NCBI GenBank assembly: GCA_937991435.1
Contig: CALKPY010000023.1
Coordinates: 1 to 64,000 of the forward strand
DNA length: 64,000 nt
Source: an uncultured Acidimicrobiales bacterium
GTDB taxonomy: Bacteria; Actinomycetota; Acidimicrobiia; Acidimicrobiales; UBA10347
Direction: 5' to 3'
In this document: in pieces, positions 58,078-64,000 of the stretch
Numbering within the stretch: the first letter of the stretch is position 1
Layout: the number at the start of each line of letters is the position of its first letter
Notes under the pieces: model-generated
The model's database searches: none
The model's input: only the letters and a program-made list of their open reading frames with translations
What the model was told of the DNA's origin: nothing
Program-made: the position numbers and the translations under genes

Positions 58078-59394
58078 ATGTCGAGTTCACGCGACACCAG
58101 TCCCCCTGCTGCCGGTCAGCCATTACGTATCGCACTTTTGACCTATCGCGGCAAGCCCCACTGCGGCGGGCAAGGTGTCTACACCCGCTACATCGCCAAA
58201 GCGCTGGTCGACCTCGGCCACCACGTCGAGGTGTTCGCTGGGCAGCCGTACCCGGTACTTCACGACTCGGTTGCACTGCACGAGCTTCCCAGCCTTGATA
58301 TCTGGAACGATCAATATCCCGGACGCATGCCTGCGTTTTGGGAGCTCAAGGGCGCCGAAGACGCTGTCGAGATGCTGAGCCACACGGTTGGTACGTTTAG
58401 CGAACCATTGTCGTTTAGCTTGCGGGCCTGGAACGCGATCAAGCCCCGCATGCACGAGTTCGATCTGGTCCACGACAACCAGACGCTCGGCTACGGCATC
58501 TTGGCTATGCAACAGGCCGGGCTGCCGGTCCTCGAGACTATTCATCACCCGATCACGGTGGATCGCCGACTTGAGATCGAGCACTCGCGTTCGATGATCG
58601 AGCAGTTCGGCAAACGTCGATGGTACGCATTTACCAAGATGCAGACGCGCGTCGCGCGCCGCATGATGCGAGTCATGACCGTCAGCGAGTCGAGTCTCGA
58701 CGACATCTGCAATGACCACAAGGTCAGCCGCGACCGAATCCATGTTGTACCTGTCGGTGTCGACCCTGATTTGTTTCGTCCCATGCCCCAGATCTCGCGA
58801 ATACCCGGCCGCATCGTCACCACCGCCAGTGCCGACGTGGCCCTGAAGGGATTGCACTATCTGCTCGAGGCCCTTGCCAAGCTCAGGACTGAGCGCCCCG
58901 AGGCTCACTTGGTGATCATCGGCAAGCCAAAGGACGGCGGCAAGGCCATGGAGACGCTCGCTCGGCTCGGCCTCGAAGACCATGTCGAGTGGATCAGTGG
59001 CGTTCCCGACGAGCGCATCGTCGAGCTCTACAGCGAATGCGAAGTTGCCTGCGTGCCGTCGTTGTACGAAGGGTTCTCGCTTCCGGCGATCGAAGCAATG
59101 TCATCGGCAGCTCCACTGGTGGCCACGACCGGGGGCGCGCTTCCCGAGGTTTGCGGCGAGCACGGCGTGTCAGCATTGCTCGTCGAACCAGGCAGCGCCG
59201 ACGAATTGGCCGGTGCACTGCGCACCGTGCTCGATGATCCAGTTATGGCTCAAAGACTCGGCGCCGCGGCGCGCGAACGGGTGCTCGACAACTGGAGCTG
59301 GCGCCACACCGCGCTTCGCACTGTCGAACAGTACCGAGCTCTGCTCGAGGAATACCACAGCACTCCACGTTCCCGATTCGCGAAGCCGTTCTAA
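58078..59394 (+). CDS. Glycosyltransferase family 4
   Basis: IALLTYRGKPHCGGQGVYTRYIAKALVDLGHHVEVFAG, RIVTTASADVALKGLHYLLEALAKL, CEVACVPSLYEGFSLPAIEAMSSAAPLVATTGGALPEV. Confidence 0.95.
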   Translation: MSSSRDTSPPAAGQPLRIALLTYRGKPHCGGQGVYTRYIAKALVDLGHHVEVFAGQPYPVLHDSVALHELPSLDIWNDQYPGRMPAFWELKGAEDAVEMLSHTVGTFSEPLSFSLRAWNAIKPRMHEFDLVHDNQTLGYGILAMQQAGLPVLETIHHPITVDRRLEIEHSRSMIEQFGKRRWYAFTKMQTRVARRMMRVMTVSESSLDDICNDHKVSRDRIHVVPVGVDPDLFRPMPQISRIPGRIVTTASADVALKGLHYLLEALAKLRTERPEAHLVIIGKPKDGGKAMETLARLGLEDHVEWISGVPDERIVELYSECEVACVPSLYEGFSLPAIEAMSSAAPLVATTGGALPEVCGEHGVSALLVEPGSADELAGALRTVLDDPVMAQRLGAAARERVLDNWSWRHTALRTVEQYRALLEEYHSTPRSRFAKPF

Positions 59395-59397
59395 CGC

Positions 59398-60132
59398 ATG
59401 CTCACTGTTGACTACGACCGCCTCGGTCTCAAATCTGGACATCAGCTGCTCGACCTCGGGTGCGGCTTCGGGCGACACGCCTACGAAGCGGCCCGACGCG
59501 GCGCACACGTCACTGCGTGTGACATGGCTGTGCCCGAACTCGTCAATGTTCGAAACACCTTCGGCGCAATGTCGGTCGCTGGCGAACTCGAACCACATGT
59601 CGAATGTTCTCAGGTCGCAGGCGACGCAACCCGGCTGCCATTCGGAGACAATTCCTTCGACCGCATCATCGCGAGCGAAGTTCTCGAGCACATTCCGCAC
59701 GACATCGATGCCCTGGCTGAGCTGACCCGGGTACTAAAGCCGGGTGGACTGTTGGCGGCCACAGTCCCAACCTTTGGACCAGAACGACTCTGCTGGGCCA
59801 TCAACAGCGAGTACCACGCCCCTGCCTCGGTGGGCGGCCACGTGCGCATCTACACGCGCAATCAGCTGCGGGCGAAAATGACCGGCGTCGGGTTGCGACC
59901 CCAAGATGCCCACAACACCCATGGGCTCCACAGCCCTTACTGGTGGCTCAAATGCGCGGTAGGTATCGATAACGACGACCATCCGCTGGTCAAGCGCTAC
60001 CACGACCTGCTGGTCTGGGAGATCACCGATCAGCCCAAGGTCCTGCAACTCGCGGCCAAGGCACTCGACCCAATCATCGGCAAGAGCACGGTCATCTATG
60101 CCGAGAAACCAGCAACACTGATCGACCGCTGA
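59398..60132 (+). CDS. Class I SAM-dependent methyltransferase
   Basis: LLDLGCGFGRHAYEAARRGAHVTACDMA, DATRLPFGDNSFDRIIASEVLEHIPHDIDALAELTRVLKPGGLLAATVPT. Confidence 0.95.
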   Translation: MLTVDYDRLGLKSGHQLLDLGCGFGRHAYEAARRGAHVTACDMAVPELVNVRNTFGAMSVAGELEPHVECSQVAGDATRLPFGDNSFDRIIASEVLEHIPHDIDALAELTRVLKPGGLLAATVPTFGPERLCWAINSEYHAPASVGGHVRIYTRNQLRAKMTGVGLRPQDAHNTHGLHSPYWWLKCAVGIDNDDHPLVKRYHDLLVWEITDQPKVLQLAAKALDPIIGKSTVIYAEKPATLIDR

Positions 60133-60133
60133 C

Positions 60134-61219
60134 ATGACGACCTCTCAGACAACGGCGCCCAGCGGCGCGTCTGGCCACCCGATTCCATCAGTCGACGGCG
60201 TGCTGACTGCGGCCGAGGTGCGATCCACTGCCGAGTCGATCGCCGAACTTCAACGCACAAACGGGCAGATTCCCTGGTTCCCGGGCGGACACACCGATGC
60301 CTGGAACCACGTCGAAAACGCAATGGCTCTTGCTACCGCCGGGCTCACCGACGAAGCCGAGCTGGCGTATCAATGGCTCGCCGATATGCAACTCGACGAC
60401 GGCAGCTGGCATCAGTATTACATCGGTGATGACATCGAGAAGCATCTCTTCGATGCCAACACCATTGCCTACATTGCTGTCGGTGTATGGCACCACTGGC
60501 TGCTCACAGGCGATGAATCGTTCATCGATCGCTATTGGCCCATCGTGAATCGGGCGATCGACTGGGTGATCGCGTTGCAGCGTCCTGCCGGAGACATCAC
60601 GTGGGCTCGCCACCCCGACGGCACGGCCTTTTCGTTTTCGCTTCTGACCGGAAGCTCATCAATAAGCCACAGCATTCGAACCGCAGCAGCACTCGCCGAC
60701 CTGATGGGCGAGGCCCGGCCGTGTTGGCGACAGGCCAGCACTCGTCTCGACACATGTATTCGCAACACGCCCGAGGTCTTCGCCCCCAAACAGCGGTGGG
60801 CGATGGACTGGTATTACCCAGTACTCACGGGTGTGATCACTGGTAATGCCGGGCTCGAGCATCTGCGTGCTGGCGAGTCGAAGTTCATCATGACTGGCAA
60901 GGGTGTGCGCTGCGTCGCCGACCAAGACTGGGTGACCTCAGCCGAGACCTGCGAAGCAGTAATGGCCTACCTGGCCGTCGGCGATACCCAGATGGCCCAT
61001 GATCTGTTCGCGTGGGCGCAACTCAATCGTGACGACGACGGCGCCTACTTCACCGGCATGGCATTTCCGCAACGAGTGAACTTCCCAGGCGGCGAACGTT
61101 CGACCTACACCGCCGCGGCAATTGTTCTGGCTGCCGATGCACTGTGCGGAGCGACTCCGGCTTCGCGCCTGTTGTGGGACCCCGCTGAGCTACAGACCGG
61201 CGCAGCTTCTGCCCGATGA
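60134..61219 (+). CDS. Alpha/alpha-toroid protein (prenyltransferase/terpenoid-cyclase-like or GH15-like fold)
   Basis: IAELQRTNGQIPWFPGGHTDAWNHVENAMAL, AYQWLADMQLDDGSWHQYY, RYWPIVNRAIDWVIALQRPAGDITWARHPDG. Confidence 0.75.
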   Translation: MTTSQTTAPSGASGHPIPSVDGVLTAAEVRSTAESIAELQRTNGQIPWFPGGHTDAWNHVENAMALATAGLTDEAELAYQWLADMQLDDGSWHQYYIGDDIEKHLFDANTIAYIAVGVWHHWLLTGDESFIDRYWPIVNRAIDWVIALQRPAGDITWARHPDGTAFSFSLLTGSSSISHSIRTAAALADLMGEARPCWRQASTRLDTCIRNTPEVFAPKQRWAMDWYYPVLTGVITGNAGLEHLRAGESKFIMTGKGVRCVADQDWVTSAETCEAVMAYLAVGDTQMAHDLFAWAQLNRDDDGAYFTGMAFPQRVNFPGGERSTYTAAAIVLAADALCGATPASRLLWDPAELQTGAASAR

Positions 61220-61226
61220 TCTGGCG

Positions 61227-63377
61227 CTAGGGCGCTGGGACCAGGAAGCCGGCCACCGGCGGTGACTGTCGGCGAGCGACGATCTCTCCCTGCGGGTAGC
61301 GCTGTACCAAGGCATCGATCTGATCGACATAGGGGCCAATGAGCAGGAACAATTGGGCTCGCGGCGTATCCCAAAGGTCGATGTTCATCGGGTCCGCGAA
61401 ACCTTGATCGAGCGGTGCCCGATTCGCGCCTTGAAGTCCGGGCAAGCGGTACGTCAACGATGAGTAGTCAATGTAGTGACGCCCTGAGTACCAGTTGACG
61501 AACACCGCTTGGCGGTCAGTGTTCTGCTCAATGATCTGCGAAGCCGACTCGAGCTCTTCAACAAATACCCACTTCTGAAATCCGTCATCTCGAAATGTCG
61601 TGAAATACGGAACGACGCTCGTGAGTAGCAGGCCGGCGACAACCCCGACGGTCAATACCGCCGCTGACGGGACGTGAAGCCCGCGCACGAGCGTGATTGC
61701 GGCGACTACACCGACACCCGCGAGAATGGCGAGGAATGGAGCCATCGCATAGGCACGGCGGACATAGCCATTCACGGTGATCGCCGGTGCGATCGGCATA
61801 ACTGCAATCGTCGCGAGTGCGATGGCCATGAACAAGGTGCGGTTTCGATACAGCACAACCAGCAGGCCAATAATGGCAAAAAACGCTACGACGAGCGGTA
61901 CCTGTCGAATCACACCCGATGCATCACCACCGTCGGGGATTGGTGACCAGACCAGATACTTCCAGGCCTGTGCGTACCACGTTGCAACATCACCGATTCG
62001 TTCAAGCCACGATGCCTGCTCCCAGTCAGGCGTATTCGTACGCCTGACCAACCTGAAGTGGCCCCCGTATCCCTTGGTTGGGTCAACCATGTAGCGAAAC
62101 ATCGGAACGAGCGTGAACCCGGCGGCGATCGGCCCCCATATGAGTGTGCTGATTCGACGATCGGTGTAGCGACCACCGATCACATACCACGAGGCGACAG
62201 CTACGAAAACTGCAGCCCCCCATACCCAATGCGAGTTGTACACATAGACGCCAAACGCCGCCGCAAACCCGCCGAGTGCCCAATCGCGCCGGCGACCCGA
62301 CTGCCCAGCGCGATCGATCAGCGCCGCGGCTGCAAGTACGGTGAGCGGCCACCACGCCAGCGGGAAACCAATCCGCGAGAAATGCAGCGACCACGGCATG
62401 GCCGCCAGAACCACGGCCGCGGCTACGCCCACTTCATGGCCGAAGCGGCGCTGCGCAACGAGGTATATCAACGCAACGGTGAGCGTGCCGGCAACGGCTG
62501 ATCCGATGCGAACTGCAAAGGCCGACGGACCAAAAAAGGCCTCAAACGGCGCTGTGAAGTACATGGGAGCCGTGGGCTGGCCAAGTGCTTCTGGCGTGTA
62601 GATACCGATCCAGCCATCGAGCACGATTCGACGTGCGTCGACTCCCATCAACGCTTCGTCACCATGGATTCCAACGGGCAGTTCTGAAAGGTCCCAGGTG
62701 CGAAGCACAAAGGCTACGAACACAACGAGCGCGGCCACGCCAACCTGGTTCCAGGTCAGTTCCCGACTCGCAAGCCAACGATCGGTGCGTTGTCGGAAAC
62801 CGGTCCACATAGGTGGCGGCGAGCCGGACTGTTCGGTCGCTGCTAACGGGGAGTTCTCAACGGCGGCTGGGGCACCAGCTAGTTGTGAGAACGATCCCAA
62901 GGATTCGCCAACCAGGCCTACAAGGGTATGGATACCCGGTGCGTGCGGCGCTTCGATTCGAGAAACAACAAGCTTGCACGGCGAGCCCGATTCACGTTCA
63001 GTATCCAACTGAGCCAACAACGACAGAGAAAACTCCGTGGTCTCACGGCTCGGCCTCGCCAACACGGCTCGCAACGGATCACGGTCGCCATCGGCGACGA
63101 GCTGGGTGAGATCAGACGCCGCTGCGATCGGCGCACCAGCAGCATCAACCCAGGACCCGCTCGAGAACACGACCCGACCGGACTCATCAAGCTCAACCAA
63201 GGCGTGGGTTGGCCCGATCAAACGGCGCGCCTGCGCTCGCAACGCGACCCGACGATCACCGTCGAGCTCGGACTCACTGGGCCTTTTCATGGTGCCTTGA
63301 CTCGTGGAACGGTCGCGTGACGAGGTCGCCGGCTTTGGGTTCTCGAGGTCCATGTCGGGCAAAGAGTACCGCCCCAC
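61227..63377 (-). CDS. PMT/ArnT-like polytopic glycosyltransferase
   Basis: LRTWDLSELPVGIHGDEALMGVDARRIVLDGWIGIYTPEALGQPTAPMYFTAPFEAFFGPSAFAVRIGSAVAGTLTVALIYLVAQRRFG. Confidence 0.9.
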   Translation of the reverse strand: MGRYSLPDMDLENPKPATSSRDRSTSQGTMKRPSESELDGDRRVALRAQARRLIGPTHALVELDESGRVVFSSGSWVDAAGAPIAAASDLTQLVADGDRDPLRAVLARPSRETTEFSLSLLAQLDTERESGSPCKLVVSRIEAPHAPGIHTLVGLVGESLGSFSQLAGAPAAVENSPLAATEQSGSPPPMWTGFRQRTDRWLASRELTWNQVGVAALVVFVAFVLRTWDLSELPVGIHGDEALMGVDARRIVLDGWIGIYTPEALGQPTAPMYFTAPFEAFFGPSAFAVRIGSAVAGTLTVALIYLVAQRRFGHEVGVAAAVVLAAMPWSLHFSRIGFPLAWWPLTVLAAAALIDRAGQSGRRRDWALGGFAAAFGVYVYNSHWVWGAAVFVAVASWYVIGGRYTDRRISTLIWGPIAAGFTLVPMFRYMVDPTKGYGGHFRLVRRTNTPDWEQASWLERIGDVATWYAQAWKYLVWSPIPDGGDASGVIRQVPLVVAFFAIIGLLVVLYRNRTLFMAIALATIAVMPIAPAITVNGYVRRAYAMAPFLAILAGVGVVAAITLVRGLHVPSAAVLTVGVVAGLLLTSVVPYFTTFRDDGFQKWVFVEELESASQIIEQNTDRQAVFVNWYSGRHYIDYSSLTYRLPGLQGANRAPLDQGFADPMNIDLWDTPRAQLFLLIGPYVDQIDALVQRYPQGEIVARRQSPPVAGFLVPAP

Positions 63378-63428
63378 TCACCGTAGGTTCGGCAACCGCC
63401 TTGGTCGTTGACCTGTGTCAGCTTGAAC

Positions 63429-64000
63429 TCAGGCAGTCCAGGTTGGGTAGTAGTTCTCGGCCCCCATCTCGCGAACATCGGTGAGCCAGTCGCCGGCGTA
63501 GGGCCAAGCCGCCTCATCGCCAGCAGCAGGGCCCTGCCAGAAGCGAGCGAGTGGTCCGTCGAGCGATGGTTCAAGGGACCACGCTTGGCGGCGATACGCG
63601 AAATTCGACGGCACCAGTTCGTGCGCTGAACGGAAATGCCGAATCGCCGCATCGTGGTCGCCAGTGAGTTCCAGATGTGTGGCCATTTCGAAATGCGCGT
63701 GGCCGAGCGCCTCGGCAGAAGATCGGCTTCCGGAACGTTCGATGACTTCGTGTTCGGTGAGCGCAAACTCGCTGTCAGCACCGTTGGCCGCCCAGTCGCG
63801 CAACGCTGCTTCGTATCCCTGAGGGTTGGCCTGGATCTTCGAGGCTTCGCCCATGATGGCCATCATGCGTTCCGGAATCTCTGCCATGTCGCCGAGGTTC
63901 ATGTTGCGCTCAAGCTCAATGGACGGCGGCGCGGGGGCAGGTTCAGCCGGGCGCACAATCTGTCCGTGTTCGTCAATCCAAACCCCATTGGGAATGTTCA
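63429..64000 (-). CDS. Redoxin/TlpA-like protein with C-terminal TPR-like region, 5' end beyond the window
   Basis: Frame stays open past the listed start: NIPNGVWIDEHGQIVRPAEPAPAPP resembles the thioredoxin-fold cis-Pro region; then LTGDHDAAIRHFRSAHELVPSNFAYRRQAW. Confidence 0.7.
   Translation of the reverse strand, partial: NIPNGVWIDEHGQIVRPAEPAPAPPSIELERNMNLGDMAEIPERMMAIMGEASKIQANPQGYEAALRDWAANGADSEFALTEHEVIERSGSRSSAEALGHAHFEMATHLELTGDHDAAIRHFRSAHELVPSNFAYRRQAWSLEPSLDGPLARFWQGPAAGDEAAWPYAGDWLTDVREMGAENYYPTWTA

Noticed and set aside
58123-58983. 286-aa minus-strand ORF
   Set aside because: Antisense to a well-supported GT4 gene.
1-64000. Search for tRNA/rRNA genes, transposases, integrases, toxin-antitoxin or known anti-phage defence genes
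   Set aside because: None recognised by eye. The MoxR/VWA operon was considered as a defence system (MoxR-VWA ternary-type), but the DUF58/BatA/ABC context points to envelope function and no nuclease effector is present.

Overview
The window looks like a chromosomal contig from a high-GC actinobacterium. I infer an Acidimicrobiia-like lineage from the GlfT2-like galactofuranosyltransferase, the mycothiol-type DinB/MDMPI protein and a GlnR-like orphan regulator; no taxonomic search was run. I saw no rRNA, tRNA, CRISPR array, transposase or prophage module. Five blocks are recognisable. (1) 0-25 kb: cell-envelope polysaccharide locus, with an NRPS-like A-T-TE protein, GtrA, an OafA-type acyltransferase, GT2 enzymes, a Wzm/Wzt ABC exporter, a GlfT2-like transferase flanked by two trypsin+RTX-repeat secreted proteins, a sulfotransferase-like protein, rfbABCD and gmd. 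(2) 25-31 kb: secreted modular proteins, namely a matrixin-type metalloprotease with three Cys-containing regulatory-like domains, a metallophosphoesterase with a dockerin-like C-terminus, and a BON-LysM protein. (3) 31-45 kb: metabolic genes, a type II glutamine synthetase divergent from a GlnR-like regulator, a 1050-aa secreted orphan protein and a CcmF-like protein. (4) 45.4-57.8 kb: a compact seven-gene minus-strand operon with MoxR ATPase, DUF58, a 1511-aa protein carrying three VWA MIDAS motifs, a DG-repeat membrane protein, an ABC transporter and a large membrane protein. (5) 58-64 kb: a GT4 / methyltransferase / alpha-alpha-toroid gene trio, a PMT-like glycosyltransferase and the C-terminal part of a redoxin/TPR-like protein. 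The best candidates for something under-described are the MoxR/triple-VWA/ABC operon, the orphan 1050-aa protein with its Cys/His tail, the duplicated trypsin-RTX proteins around GlfT2, and the Cys-bearing domain shared by two adjacent secreted enzymes. All functional calls come from motif recognition by eye; no database search was possible.
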